The position numbers and the translations under genes are program-made. Shown here piece after piece: positions 29,627-41,775 of a stretch of 64,000 bases of DNA. Each line of letters opens with the position of its first letter. The stretch's first letter is position 1. The notes beneath the pieces are model-generated. The model did not search any database. It was not told the origin of the DNA and was given only the letters and a program-made list of their open reading frames with translations. Source of the DNA: Pictodentalium vernedei (taxonomy: Eukaryota > Mollusca > Scaphopoda > Dentaliida > Dentaliidae); the NCBI GenBank assembly GCA_031216915.1, contig CM062296.1, positions 63,105,084 to 63,169,083 of the forward strand. The letters run 5' to 3'.

Positions 29627-32600
29627 ATTATAAATCGCGTCCCATCGCCCCAGTAAACCTACAAATATCTTCACAAATAAACATTATAAATCGCGTCCCA
29701 TCGCCCCAGTAAAACTACAAATATCTTCACAAATAAACATTATAAATCGCGTCCCATCGCCCCAGTAAAACTACAAATATCTTCACAAATAAACATTATA
29801 AATCGCGTCCCATCGCCCCAGTAAAACTACAAATATCTTCACAAATAAACATTATAAATCGCGTCCCATCGCCCCAGTAAAACTACAAATATCTTCACAA
29901 ATAAACATTATAAATCGCGTCCCATCGCCCCAGTAAAACTACAAATATCTTCACAAATAAACATTATAAATCGTGTCCCATCGCCCCAGTAAAACTACAA
30001 ATATCTTCACAAATAAACATTATAAATCGCGTCCCATCGCCCCAGTAAAACTACAAATATCTTCACAAATAAACATTATAAATCGCGTCCCATCGCCCCA
30101 GTAAAACTACAAATATCTTCACAAATAAACATTATAAATCGCGTCCCATCGCCCCAGTAAACCTACAAATATCTTCACAAATAAACATTATAAATCGCGT
30201 CCCATCGCCCCAGTAAAACTACAAATATCTTCACAAATAAACATTATAAATCGCGTCCCATCGCCCCAGTAAACCTACAAATATCTTCACAAATAAACAT
30301 TATAAATCGCGTCCCATCGCCCCAGTAAACCTACAAATATCTTCACAAATAAACATTATAAATCGCGTCCCATCGCCCCAGTAAACCTACAAATATCTTC
30401 ACAAATAAACATTATAAATCGCGTCCCATCGCCCCAGTAAACCTACAAATATCTTCACAAATAAACATTATAAATCGCGTCCCATCGCCCCAGTAAACCT
30501 ACAAATATCTTCACAAATAAACATTATAAATCGCGTCCCATCGCCCCAGTAAAACTACAAATATCTTCACAAATAAACATTATAAATCGCGTCCCATCGC
30601 CCCAGTAAACCTACAAATATCTTCACAAATAAACATTATAAATCGCGTCCCATCGCCCCAGTAAAACTACAAATATCTTCACAAATAAACATTATAAATC
30701 GCGTCCCATCGCCCAAGTAAACCTACAAATATCTTCACAAATAAACATTATAAATCGCGTCCCATCGCCCCAGTAAACCTACAAATATCTTCACAAATAA
30801 ACATTATAAATCGCGTCCCATCGCCCCAGTAAACCTACAAATATCTTCACAAATAAACATTATAAATCGCGTCCCATCGCCCCAGTAAACCTACAAATAT
30901 CTTCACAAATAAACATTATAAATCGCGTCCCATCGTCCCAGTAAACCTACAAATATCTTCACAAATAAACATTATAAATCGCGTCCCATCGCCCCAGTAA
31001 AACTACAAATATCTTCACAAATAAACATTATAAATCGCGTCCCATCGCCCCAGTAAAACTACAAATATCTTCACAAATAAACATTATAAATCGCGTCCCA
31101 TCGCCCCAGTAAAACTACAAATATCTTCACAAATAAACATTATAAATCGCGTCCCATCGCCCCAGTAAAACTACAAATATCTTCACAAATAAACATTATA
31201 AATCGCGTCCCATCGCCCCAGTAAACCTACAAATATCTTCACAAATAAACATTATAAATCGCGTCCCATCGCCCCAGTAAACCTACAAATATCTTCACAA
31301 ATAAACATTATAAATCGCGTCCCATCGCCCCAGTAAAACTACAAATATCTTCACAAATAAACATTATAAATCGCGTCCCATCGCCCCAGTAAACCTACAA
31401 ATATCTTCACAAATAAACATTATAAATCGCGTCCCATCGCCCCAGTAAAACTACAAATATCTTCACAAATAAACATTATAAATCGCGTCCCATCGCCCCA
31501 GTAAAACTACAAATATCTTCACAAATAAACATTATAAATCGCGTCCCATCGCCCCAGTTAAACTACAAATATCTTCACAAATAAACATTATAAATCGCGT
31601 CCCATCGCCCCAGTAAAACTACAAATATCTTCACAAATAAACATTATAAATCGCGTCCCATCGCCCCAGTAAACCTACAAATATCTTCACAAATAAACAT
31701 TATAAATCGCGTCCCATCGCCCCAGTAAAACTACAAATATCTTCACAAATAAACATTACAAATCGCGTCCCATCGCCCCAGTAAACCTACAAATATCTTC
31801 ACAAATAGACATTATAAATCACGTCCCATCGCCCCAGTAAACCTACAAATATCTTCACAAATAAACATTATAAATCGCGTCCCATCGCCCCAGTAAACCT
31901 ACAAATATCTTCACAAATAAACATTATAAATCGCGTCCCATCGCCCCAGTAAACCTACAAATATCTTCACAAATAAACATTGTAAATCGCGTCCCATCGC
32001 CCCAGTAAACCTACAAATATCTTCACAAATAAACATTATAAATCGCGTCCCATCGCCCCAGTAAACCTACAAATATCTTCACAAATAAACATTATAAATC
32101 GCGTCCCATCGCCCCAGTAAAACTACAAATATCTTCACAAATAAACATTATAAATCGCGTCCCATCGCCCCAGTAAAACTACAAATATCTTCACAAATAA
32201 ACATTATAAATCGCGTCCCATCGCCCCAGTAAAACTACAAATATCTTCACAAATAAACATTATAAATCGCGTCCCATCGCCCCAGTAAACCTACAAATAT
32301 CTTCACAAATAAACATTATAAATCGCGTCCCATCGCCCCAGTAAAACTACAAATATCTTCACAAATAAACATTATAAATCGAGTCCCATCGCCCCAGTAA
32401 ACCTACAAATATCTTCACAAATAAACATTATAAATCGCGCCCCATCGCCCCAGTAAAACTACAAATATCTTCACAAATAAACATTATAAATCGCGTCCCA
32501 TCGCCCCAGTAAAACTACAAATATCTTCACAAATAAACATTATAAATCGCGTCCCATCGCCCCAGTAAAACTACAAATATCTTCACAAATAAACATTATA

Positions 32601-32930
32601 AATCGCGTCCCATCGCCCCAGTAAAACTACAAATATCTTCACAAATAAACATTATAAATCGCGTCCCATCGCCCCAGTAAAACTACAAATATCTTCACAA
32701 ATAAACATTATAAATCGCGTCCCATCGCCCCAGTAAAACTACAAATATCTTCACAAATAAACATTATAAATCGCGTCCCATCGCCCCAGTAAAACTACAA
32801 ATATCTTTTCAAATAAACATTATAAATCGCGTCCCATCGCCCCAGTAAAACTACAAATATCTTCACAAATAAACATTATAAATCGCGTCCCATCGCCCCA
32901 GTAAAACTACAAATATCTTCACAAATAAAC
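29627..32930. repeat. 56-bp satellite, exactly 59 units
   Basis: A 56-bp unit (attataaatcgcgtcccat ... cttcacaaataaac) repeats without a break; 3304 bp equals 59 x 56. Units are nearly identical. The main variation is one A/C site (gtaaaActac or gtaaaCctac): units 2-9 and 51-59 are all A, while the centre mixes C and A. A few private changes occur (for example cgtgtccca in unit 7, gcccaag in unit 20, gagtccc near 32,382, tctttt near 32,808). No ORF, spacer or flanking gene suggests a function. Confidence 0.97.
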
Positions 32931-33298
32931 AAGAACTTCTTCGCCGCCAACTTTAAATTTGTAAAACGTTCTACAGAATTAGAATTCAAGAAATCTTAGC
33001 CTGCCGGACAAAATGTTCCCGAAGCAGCGATGCACACCTTGACCAACGAACTAAAAGTCGTAATTAAAGCTATCAATACCCACACACGGCGTCTTCTTAA
33101 AATTCTGAGCACAGTGATGAAAGTATACACCCACCTTCAACAAGAAAGCCATTCGTCTATATTAAACAAACTTTTTAAAAAGTATTTTGCAAGGAACATT
33201 TGATAGCAATTTAACGAAGTACTTAACTAAAAAAATAAAAGAAATACGACACGATGTCTCGGTACTCTATGTCTACACACAAGAAGACGGAGTGATAA
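32931..33298. other. No recognisable gene
   Basis: Sequence between the satellite and the next MITE. Nothing recognised. Confidence 0.4.
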
Positions 33299-33876
33299 TA
33301 CAGTTAAAACTAGAAGTCCTGTCAGGAAAGGCGCACAAATAGCACGTTGATCCGCGCGTTAATCTACGCGTTATGACCACAGTAAGGCTATCAAATTCTG
33401 TATATATGGCCTGTGCACAAGCAATGTTTCAACCAAAAGCAGACGACACTTCCAACAACATTCTTAAATAACTATTTTTTTTTTATTTTTTGTCTCAAAA
33501 ACATAGGTTATGACCCCTCATTGGAACGAGCTCGACGAGCTCGTTCCAACGAGGGGTCATAACCTATCTTTTTGAGACAAAAAAAACGAAAAAATAATGA
33601 AAATTAATTGCGAGTTTTGAGAAACTCATCGATACTTCGCTGAAAGATTCTCATCGACACTTCGCTGAGTTTCTCAAAACTCGCAATTAATTTTCATTAT
33701 TTTCCGGGTAATCCGGAGGTCCATTGGCAAAAACATTGCCTGTGTTTGCTATGAGTAACCAGGAGAACCTGTCGTGCTTTGGATGCCCTTCGATATGGCA
33801 ATTGCGCGCAATTCCTACGCGCAATTAAGCCTAGATAAGCGCACAGTTCGTGACAGGACTTCTAGTTTTAACTGTA
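33299..33876. mobile_element. Tc1/mariner-type MITE, copy b, split by an insertion
   Basis: Left half 33,299-33,435 and right half 33,704-33,876 carry the family ends. The interruption falls in the central palindrome: the left half stops after 'caatgtttcaacca', the right half resumes at 'ccgggtaatccgg', and about eight bases of the palindrome are missing. Confidence 0.85.
33436..33703. mobile_element. Rearranged piggyBac-type MITE inside Tc1-type MITE
   Basis: The interior matches the piggyBac-type MITE ('aaagcagacgacacttcc', the 'gacccctcattggaacgagc' hairpin), but it lacks the 'ttaaccctttacc' start. Its right part is folded back: 'aaaataatgaaaattaattgcgag' occurs again as its complement just before 33,703, around a 'tctcatcga(t/c)acttcgctga' pair. 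Confidence 0.75.
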
Positions 33877-33954
33877 ATACTACTGTGGAAGCTATGTTGT
33901 ATTTAGATGATAACTGTGTTCGCAAGTTGGTTATTATCTTAGTGTCTGCCATAC

Positions 33955-34376
33955 ACAGAACGACACACGCGCGCGAATAGGTTAATCTATATGGCACGAG
34001 TGCCAACACTGGGGGATAAAACGAGACGCCTTCGCGGCTATAAACACAATTATTAGAAGAACTCTCAGCAATTTTACTGTTAACATAAAAAACACATTTT
34101 ATCGCCAACCAAATTTGCGAAGGGAACCCCTGTTACTATTTCGTCTCCTGAGTTTCAGTGTGTTCTATGTGCCGACTGGCATTGGAACTCATGGGGCGAT
34201 TTTCATCTATAGCTGGGGATTCAAACTGTAATTGCTTTGCATGATTTGTAGAAAATTCCAGTGAAATTTCGCTTCTATTTAAAAACCTTCGGTGAGCGAT
34301 TTCCGTTCCGCACATGTGTGCGGAACAGATTTTCATTTTCCGCATGGTTTTAGTGTTGCTGTAGATGTGAATTACG
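33955..34376 (-). repeat. Dispersed repeat family D, copy 1
   Basis: Matches 37,875-38,245 and 55,990-56,300. Landmarks are 'ccgcacacatgtgcggaacgg' (a short palindrome), 'ttaaatagaagcgaaatttcact' and 'aaatttggttggcgataaaatg'. A 69-codon ORF present here aligns to one of similar length in copy 2, but the differences are not concentrated at third codon positions. Confidence 0.8.
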
Positions 34377-34465
34377 AAGAACAGACGTGTAAGAAATAAC
34401 GAAACGTGGTATCAAATGATTGAAGTCTGATGCTTTGGTAGTAGATAGTACTGTTCAGAGGAAGC

Positions 34466-34783
34466 TACAGTTAAAACTAGAAGTCCTGTCATGAAATGCG
34501 CACAAATAGCACGTTGATATACGAGTTAATGTGCGCGTTATGGCCCAAGTAAAGCTATCAAATTCTGTACATATGGCCTATGCACAAGCAATGTTTCAGC
34601 CAATGGACCTCCGGGTAACCCGGAGGTCCATTGGCAGAAACATTGCATGTGTTTTCTATGAGTAACCAGGAGAACCTGCCGTGCTTTGGAAGCCATTCGA
34701 TATGGCAATTGCGCGCAATTCCAACGCGCAATTAAGCCTACATAAGCGCACTATTCGTGACAGGACTTCTAGTTTTAACTGTA
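34466..34783. mobile_element. Tc1/mariner-type MITE, copy c
   Basis: Intact ends (tacagttaaaactagaagtc and complement), TA at both ends, and a perfect centre (ccaatggacctccgggtaac and complement). Confidence 0.9.
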
Positions 34784-34912
34784 CCATGACCACAAAAGAT
34801 CGTGATTAAATGGTGTTAACCGCGCACCAAAGGCTCGAGGTTAACATCATTTTGCCACTCGTGGTGAACATTTGGTACACCAAGCTACTACGGATATATT
34901 CTATATAAAACT
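34784..34912. mobile_element. Foldback MITE ('aaatgttcac' family), partial copy
   Basis: Contains 'gtgttaaccgcg', 'ggttaac', 'actcgtggtgaacatttggtacac' and 'caagctact.cgg.atat', which match the complete foldback at 53,673-53,823. The left arm is incomplete. Confidence 0.6.
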
Positions 34913-35110
34913 GGAGTTTAACGACACTTCAACAATGAGGGTCACATCGTGTCGGACAGTTTTACGGGTGGGAAAGCCGAAAGATCCGGACAAAACTAAC
35001 GAGCAGCGGCGGGCAACTCTCAGACTCCCCAAATTACTAACGGCACTTATCATGCGTTGAATGCAAGTGCACCAATGACGTGCAGTACGCCTTAATGCAC
35101 AGAGTTACCA
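34913..35110 (-). mobile_element. Decayed SINE fragment
   Basis: Follows the SINE at 51,220-51,400 in order: 'gtttaacgacacttc', 'ggtcacatcgtgtcggac', 'gggtgggaaagccgaa', 'caccaatgacgtgcagta'. Many substitutions indicate an old copy. Confidence 0.65.
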
Positions 35111-36342
35111 TGAGCCTATAGATGTCTTTCCCAAGGACCTCCAGGCTTTTGAATGAGATATCACCCTGACAATAAGACTGGGTGTCCTGCTGATTTGAAA
35201 ATCAAATTAGCTAAACAGTGGGGCCCTGTTAATTGAATAGCCACTTTGCCAAAAGAAAATTATTTAATTAACAGGAGTGTTCAATTAACAGGGTGTGTAT
35301 GTGTCACCTTCCTGTATTGTAGAGATAAACTTAGCTTTCATTCTATTATATCTTGTTTGGCAGAGCTCCGTGAAGTCTGCTAGACAAGATCAAAAAGATT
35401 AAATACCTGTATTGGATGTACTGAGACCAAATTGGTTTATAAACAAAAAAACCTGGAAAGGTCAGGGTAATTTCTTGACAGGTTACAAGATGTTTTATTC
35501 AATTGACAGGAGTTTAACCTATAACCTATATCCATTTAACAGGTCAGTTTTGTACTTGAGGTGTGGTAAATTATATTCAGTTAACAGGGTCATTCAGTTA
35601 AGAGATATCCCATTAAGTGGACTCCACTGTATCAGATGACGTTGATTATATTCTGCTGTTACAAGCTGAAAAGTCTTCTGAAAATATGCTGTTATTCTGA
35701 TTTTCGTTCGTGCAAAGCTGGGTTGGCCTTTTAAATTATATTAACCCCTTGAAACCTCGTTTCCTGGAGTGGTGTCGCCTTTGTATACACTTACAGTGAG
35801 ATGGGTCAGTCCAATATCAATACACAGGGAGGATAAAATAATAACTGCAGTCTGCAGCCGTTTGCCTGCAGACTGCAGTTATTATTTCATCATCAATGCC
35901 CCGTTTATTGACCTCTTACAATAAAACCACAATGAGACGAAATTATGCCTGGACCGAAAAATGGGTCTTATGGGTTCAAATGGTTGATTTGAGTTTAAAT
36001 ACAGTTCAATCTGATTTACCCCAGGTTTTCTCCAGACCAAGCACTTTACTGGTACTCTTTTGAATAGGTGCGATGATTTACCTTCGTTAAACAGGAGCTG
36101 TGAACAATAAGAGGTGATAATATAGTTAGCTATTGTCTATTAATGGTCTCTATTGACCAATAAAATGCTTTAATTAACATGGAATGCTGAATTTTGTGTT
36201 TAAAAGTGAGTTTAAGGGTGAAGGTAAAATATTTACAACAGGGAGTAAAAAAACTGCATCCGCCTTTCTCTGATACCTACCCACCCAGGCATAACATACA
36301 GCATATTTTTACTGCCTCCCCTTCATCCCAGGTTTACGCACC
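35111..36342. other. AT-rich stretch with recurring 'ttaacagg' motifs; no gene
   Basis: Between 35,219 and 35,640 the motif 'tt(a/c)a(a/g)tTAACAGG' recurs at irregular spacing, ending 'tggactccactgta'. A perfect hairpin lies at 35,836-35,887. Nothing coding is recognised. Confidence 0.4.
35836..35887. repeat. Perfect hairpin, 22-bp arms
   Basis: Arms aaataataactgcagtctg(cag) and complement, with an 8-base loop. Within each arm 'ctgcag' also recurs, so alternative folds are possible. No gene end is recognised close by, so a terminator role is not supported. Confidence 0.85.
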
Positions 36343-36660
36343 TACAGTTAAAACTAGAAGTCCTGTCACGAACTGTGCGCTTATCTAGGCTTAATTGCAC
36401 GTAGGAATTGCGCACAAATGCCATATCGAATGGCATCCAAAGCATGGCAGGTTCTCCTTGTTACCCATAGCAAACACAAGCAATGTTCCTGCCAATGGAC
36501 CTCCGGGTTACCCGGAGGTCCATTGGCTGAAACTTTGCTTGTGCACAGGCCGTATGCGTAGAATTTGATAGCCTTACCATCGTCATAACGCGTAGATTAA
36601 CGCGCAAATCAACGTGCTGTTTGTGCGCATTTCAGGACAGGACTTCTAGTTTTAACTGTA
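36343..36660. mobile_element. Tc1/mariner-type MITE, copy d (opposite orientation)
   Basis: Same ends and central palindrome as the other copies; internal sequence is in the reverse orientation relative to copy c. Confidence 0.9.
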
Positions 36661-37230
36661 ACACTGGTTAAGTTTTACAAAAAGTTTACCTGAAAGTTTT
36701 ACAAAAAATGTTTTTTTTACAGAAAACAAAAATAAGAAGAATTGTCCACCTATTCTGCAAATTATTATGAAAAAAGGTCTTAAAATGTTTTCCCATAAAC
36801 CATAATTACAGAATACCTGATGGGATCGTCACCACCCCACTCTCTCGTTATCTGCGCCCTTTATATTCGTTCGCTGCAATACAAACGGGAATCACTCGTC
36901 CTGCTCCAGAATACCAACACCTCTACTCCCTGTCGATCAATTTTCATCCTGCAAGTTTGAACGGGTTGCCCGAATAAAAAACCTATCTGAAAGCGCCAGG
37001 CATGTTTACTTCTCAAGATGCGTTTTCTGAACGTCTAAATATGAATTTAAAACAGTGCCGAGGTGCTGGTCGTGTGTTGAAGCGCAATTAAAGGTGAAAT
37101 TTGGGTCGGGGAAAGGTGTCCACTTAAGACCCTTCTTACCTGAAAATGCCAGAAATTTTCATTTCTTGAGAAATATTTTCTAAATGTCTGAACATAGAGC
37201 TAATATCGTTCCGAGTATGCAGAAACGTAA
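36661..37230. other. No recognisable gene
   Basis: AT-rich; 'ttttacaaaaagtttacctgaaag' is locally duplicated near 36,675-36,705. Nothing coding recognised. Confidence 0.4.
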
Positions 37231-37470
37231 TTAACCCTTTACCTAACATGAAAAGCAGATGACACTTGCAAAAAAATTCTTGAATAACTATTTTTTTCAT
37301 TTTTTGTCTCAAAACATAGGTTATGACCCCTCATTGGAACGAGCTCGTTCCAATGAGGGGGTCATATCCTATGTTTTTGAGACAAAAATGAAAAAAATAA
37401 TGAAAATTATTTGGCGATTTTTTAGAACAGGGCTGGCCGGTTTTGGCCGTTACGTTGGGTAAAGGGTTAA
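37231..37470. mobile_element. piggyBac-type MITE, copy 2
   Basis: Clean ttaaccctttacc ... ggtaaagggttaa ends with ttaa target sites on both sides, and the central 'cattggaacgagctcgttcc' hairpin. Confidence 0.9.
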
Positions 37471-37874
37471 AATTAAATTCGGGCCCGTGGAAGGTGGCCC
37501 ACGGAAGACCCCTTCTTATCTGAAAACGCCTGGAAAATGCGTTTGTTATGTTATGCGTGTGTGAACATTGAATATTAGAGAATGTTCGAGTCGGAAATCA
37601 TGGATGTATGCAAAAGTTCCGTCCTGCAACATCTGCTCATCGCATCGCACTGCACGCACAACTTACATGGATAATTGGAAGTGTTACGGCGAATCTTCCC
37701 CCTGCAAATTCTTATCAATGAACTCAATTGTTGCACTTTTTGTTTCTGTGTTTCATAACATCATTTCCGTTATTTTATCTTCTAATTTATGAAAGTGAAA
37801 TAAAGAAATGAGAATAAATAACAAATTTCATGGTCCTCTCTTACGTTTATTACTCACCTGTTCTATGATATCCT

Positions 37875-38245
37875 CATCTAAAGCAACACTAACCCATGGG
37901 GAAAATGAAAATCTGTTCCGCAAATATGTGCGGAACGGAAATTGTTGATAGGCTATTTTTAAATAGAAGCGAAATTTCACTGGAATTTTCTACAAATTGT
38001 GCGTCGCAGTTAGATTTTGAATCGCTAGCGATATCTAAAAATCAACCCCTGAGTTCCAGAAGGCACATAGAACATACTGGAACCCAGGGGACGAAATATT
38101 AACATGGGTTCCCCTCGCAAATTTGGTTGGCGATAAAATGCGTTCTTATTGTTGATAGTTGTCAAAAGAATTGTTGTGTGTCCTTCTAATAATGTTTTAT
38201 AGACGTGAAGGCGTGTAATAAACACAGAACGACACGGTTAATCGT
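37875..38245 (+). repeat. Dispersed repeat family D, copy 2
   Basis: Plus-strand copy of the repeat at 33,955-34,376, with a 68-codon ORF at 37,896-38,102 aligned to that of copy 1 but missing two codons. Ends in 'aacacagaacgacac'. Confidence 0.8.
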
Positions 38246-40292
38246 CATGGCACTTGTGACATCGCGAAAGCCTCTCGGTGCCTCTCGTTCTATCCTTCCG
38301 CACTGGCACTCGTTCCATACCGATTAATCCATTCACAGACGCGTGTCGTTCTGTATATTTATTCTCTACTGGTTGATCCCAAAGGACAGAGTAGTAGATT
38401 GGGTACTTGAGCCTAACACTCAAAATTCACGTCTACACTGCAAACAAGTTACGCTACATGTGCAGCGCATTCCACCCCCTCCCCAACATTGAATATCACT
38501 GTTATTACCTCAACACGACAACTCGTCTGACATTTAATCGCATCTACATGATAATTTCGTATACCTTCATTGACTTCATATTTGGAGCTCTGTTGATGTT
38601 GGTAATGACATACTAAATGAAATGGAAAACTTACATGTAAAACTATTTCTTAAGCTGTAAAACCAGATTCTTAATTTATGTATACAAATAAATAATTTAA
38701 CCTTTTTTCTGTTTATGCATTTTCAGGCAAAATAATTGGCTAAAATATTTCTTTTCATAACACAATGAACAAGAAATACAGCATTTTGGCCAGCTCTAAA
38801 GTCTAAACCACGCCCCTAATGTCTGTCTCAAAGATTGCGTTGCAAGGATAAACGGAAATGAACCCCTGCACGCTCATATTCTTTCAACACAAAATGAAAA
38901 GTAATTAATATTTATCTCATCATTTAAAAAGACTTTCAAAACAAAATTTAATAAACAATGAAATGTTTGTCATGTTTTTTATTCCATGTTCAATTTGTTT
39001 GTATGCAATAGGTGATCGTCTGCATTCATCGTTTTACCCAAATCAAACGTTAACAATGGTCGGTCCTAATAATCCACACACGAAACTCACGCCAACAAAA
39101 CTTTCCAATTTCCAAATAGCATAAAGGAACTCTTTCTGAGACAAAGTTCAACCAACTTCATGTCATCTGGGTTTATATCGAACTCCACATTTACAAACTG
39201 TGTTTTCAGTTTCCCAGGGAATGGTCAAAATCAACATTATATCTAATTCAGCTTCGGTTTGAATGACAACACTCTCACGTCAAGTGGAAAAGGAGATTGA
39301 AGTTTTGTGTGGATTTGGCCTATGGTGGTTCTTCTAACTTAAGCAGTTCATTGGTAAAAATAATTTCTAGTGCACAAGTGAAATGTATCGCTATTTCAAA
39401 CATAATTTCAGAAAACTATGGCTTTTTATTCAGTTATCACTCGGACACGTGACGCGACCTGATTTTTGTTTTACCTCTGCAAAGTAGAGAGTGTTTAAAC
39501 GTATTGCACCTCAAGTTTAATTATAAGGAATGACCGTTTGTTTCTGTGTATGTCTTGAGTTATGAACCACTAAAAACAAAGGTCAAACATAGTGTAAATG
39601 GGCTACGAGCCCTTTCCAACAGGTAATCTGAGCCCTTTCCATCAATCAATCAGATGGTAGGTTTGATCTGCGCACACAAGAACGTATACATACTTATCAT
39701 AAAATTGTCGTTTTCAGCGAAAGTGTTAACAGAAACATTTGACATAAAATAACATGCTGGCTTGATTACATATTAACAGAGAAATAATGTTAGTGAAAAG
39801 GGGGAATCGAAAAAAATATAAAACACGTTCTGTTATTGGAATACAATACTTATGAAGTGAATTAACATTAAACACCCGTGGTTGTGAATTACCAACCCAA
39901 ATACTGACTGACAAATTGTCGCCGTTTCATTTCGGGTTTCACCTCAAGAAGATTTTGTGGCATTCTTTTTATGCTGTTTAGAGGAACATCATACCTTGGG
40001 TTTTTTGTATCCTGAGTACATGTTCTCATTCGCTTCTGGTATGAATGCCCTGAGGGAATTCAGCCAGAGAAAGATTAGTGGAAAGAGTAAACACTGTAAC
40101 AAAATATTTGAGAAGGGAATTCAAAATGGGAAAAATAGACGACCCCTTCACTCCGAATAGCATAACAGAGAAAAAAGCATCCCCAAAAGAACAAAACAAA
40201 ACCAACAGTTCTTATAGTTATGATACAGACACTCTTTTGTCTGAATCGTCATCTTTGAAAGGTGACATGTTTATCACTTGCAACGTCTAGCT
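38246..40292. other. 3' flank of the GTPase gene; no other gene recognised
   Basis: AT-rich sequence. On the minus strand it would include the GTPase 3' UTR; an aataaa (tttatt on the plus strand) occurs near 39,425, which is distant. ORFs at 39,957-40,290 have no recognised domain. Confidence 0.35.
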
Positions 40293-41606
40293 TTAATGAG
40301 CATAGTTTAACAGTTCCGGGTCGTCTATATCCCATCCCTTAAACTCTTTATTTGGTATTTTTTTCATTAATTCAGCTTCCCGGCGGATGCAATTCAACAT
40401 TTCAATGCGTTTGACAAATCCGTATTTCTTTTCGTTTTCTTCGCTCTTAATCAGAAGATCAATGTATTCCACTTCATCCAATGGATTGGGTTTCAAAGCA
40501 ATGTTGTTCAGGTTATTTAGGTACTTTCTGACATCTTCGATCATAGAACCAACCTTTGTACTAAGATTTTTGAAAGCGTCCTTTATTGATCCGAGCACTG
40601 ACGTTTGCTTTTGCATTTGATTTTGTGTCGAATGATACTTTTGTTTTAGTTGCTCATAAGTCTTCAGAACTTTAACGGAATACGTTTCAAAGCAGTAGGA
40701 GTTGTTTTTGTGCACAGACCAGTGACACCGTCCTGGACATACTGTGCACTTTGAAGCAGTACCAGCATTGTCCATTGCATCACACCGCGCCTTTTGGTTA
40801 TCATCAGGAATACTGCATGAGTAGTGACATGTTTTGTTACACGTCAGGCAGTTGGTTACATATCTGCTAGATGGTAGGTCCACTTTCCTTTGGTGTATTT
40901 CCTCCACTTCGTAAGTGAAATTTCTGTTGTTTTCTATATCCGTTTTATGTCTTTCTAAAACACGTTGTTCTTCTTTAATGGTATTTAGTATATGAAGCCC
41001 TTCTTGTATTTGTGGTTGAAGTCCTTGTATGGTCGCTTCTAATTTCTTTCGTGTCTGCAGAACCTCTGATGTTTGCTGCAAACTTCTCGTTTCAATTTTG
41101 TATAACTCGTTGAAGAATATACGAAAACTCTCTTGTCCCATTTTCCAAAACATATGACCAAACTGAGACTTGTCCTCTCCTTTGTTGCGAACGAAAAGTG
41201 CTGAATTATTGAAGACAAACGATCTTTGGAATGGTACATTAGCTTTTTCTAAAGCAGCGCTTACCGGCGGTTCATCTCCATCGGCAAATGTTATCAAAAT
41301 AAAAATATTATCTTTGATGTCGTTTCCAAAGACTGATAGTATGGAGTCGAAAATGTATTTCTGAGGTGTCGTTAATCTCGCTAAGGGTGCTTGCGTGACG
41401 AAGCACACGGCATCAAGTGACATTATCCCATGATCACCTGGTGTGGTGAAAAATTCTCTGATTTGGTCAACAATTGCCTTATCCCGAGATATTCCTCTGG
41501 TGTTTCCAAAACCTGGTGTATCGATTATGTTTAGGTTACAGTCTATCTGACTTCCACATTTTTTGTTGATAGTGTAACTTGTGATCCATTCTGTTTGAGA
41601 CTCCGC
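40293..41606 (-). CDS. AIG1/GIMAP-like GTPase, last exon (partial gene)
   Basis: The exon encodes 437 residues after a splice acceptor (pyrimidine-rich run then tttgcag, 41,607-41,609). The open frame extends upstream to a Met at 41,672, but that part reads through intron. Using that numbering, DTPGFG (51-56) is the G3 switch motif, and TFAD at 128-131 fits the G4 position; the P-loop (G1) must be in an upstream exon not identified in the window. After the GTPase domain come a long coiled-coil region (about 190-250), a Cys/His cluster (C275, C278, C282, C286, C297, C309, C312, C316 with nearby His) that could bind zinc, and a second helical region to the end. AIG1-type GTPases act at membranes and in immune-cell survival; invertebrate versions are often expanded. 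The function here is inferred from the fold only. A fragment of the acceptor region is duplicated at 41,776-41,880. Confidence 0.8.
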   Translation of the reverse strand, partial: AESQTEWITSYTINKKCGSQIDCNLNIIDTPGFGNTRGISRDKAIVDQIREFFTTPGDHGIMSLDAVCFVTQAPLARLTTPQKYIFDSILSVFGNDIKDNIFILITFADGDEPPVSAALEKANVPFQRSFVFNNSALFVRNKGEDKSQFGHMFWKMGQESFRIFFNELYKIETRSLQQTSEVLQTRKKLEATIQGLQPQIQEGLHILNTIKEEQRVLERHKTDIENNRNFTYEVEEIHQRKVDLPSSRYVTNCLTCNKTCHYSCSIPDDNQKARCDAMDNAGTASKCTVCPGRCHWSVHKNNSYCFETYSVKVLKTYEQLKQKYHSTQNQMQKQTSVLGSIKDAFKNLSTKVGSMIEDVRKYLNNLNNIALKPNPLDEVEYIDLLIKSEENEKKYGFVKRIEMLNCIRREAELMKKIPNKEFKGWDIDDPELLNYAH

Positions 41607-41775
41607 CTGCAAAGTGAAAAAGAAAATTGTAATATTCACGAACACCTCGACTGATGAGGTGTCTAACCTCATAATTCAACTTGGCGTTTGAAAAACAAAT
41701 CACGCCATTCCCTATGAGTGGAGAGAACGAACTTATACCCCAAAAAGTATAAGGACATTTTCTGGTTAAAGACTA

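Noticed and set aside
29627..32930. Regular short repeats as a CRISPR array
   Set aside because: The 56-bp units abut directly with no unique spacers, and the context is eukaryotic; it is a satellite.
34136..38102. A conserved small protein in two copies of dispersed repeat family D (34,136-34,345 and 37,896-38,102)
   Set aside because: Codon-by-codon comparison shows about twice as many amino-acid-changing as silent differences, and the third copy is broken; similarity is explained by shared repeat ancestry.
40293..41672. GTPase translation starting at the Met at 41,672
   Set aside because: A splice acceptor (tttgcag) lies at 41,607-41,609, the P-loop is missing, and residues 1-22 read through intron-like pyrimidine-rich sequence.
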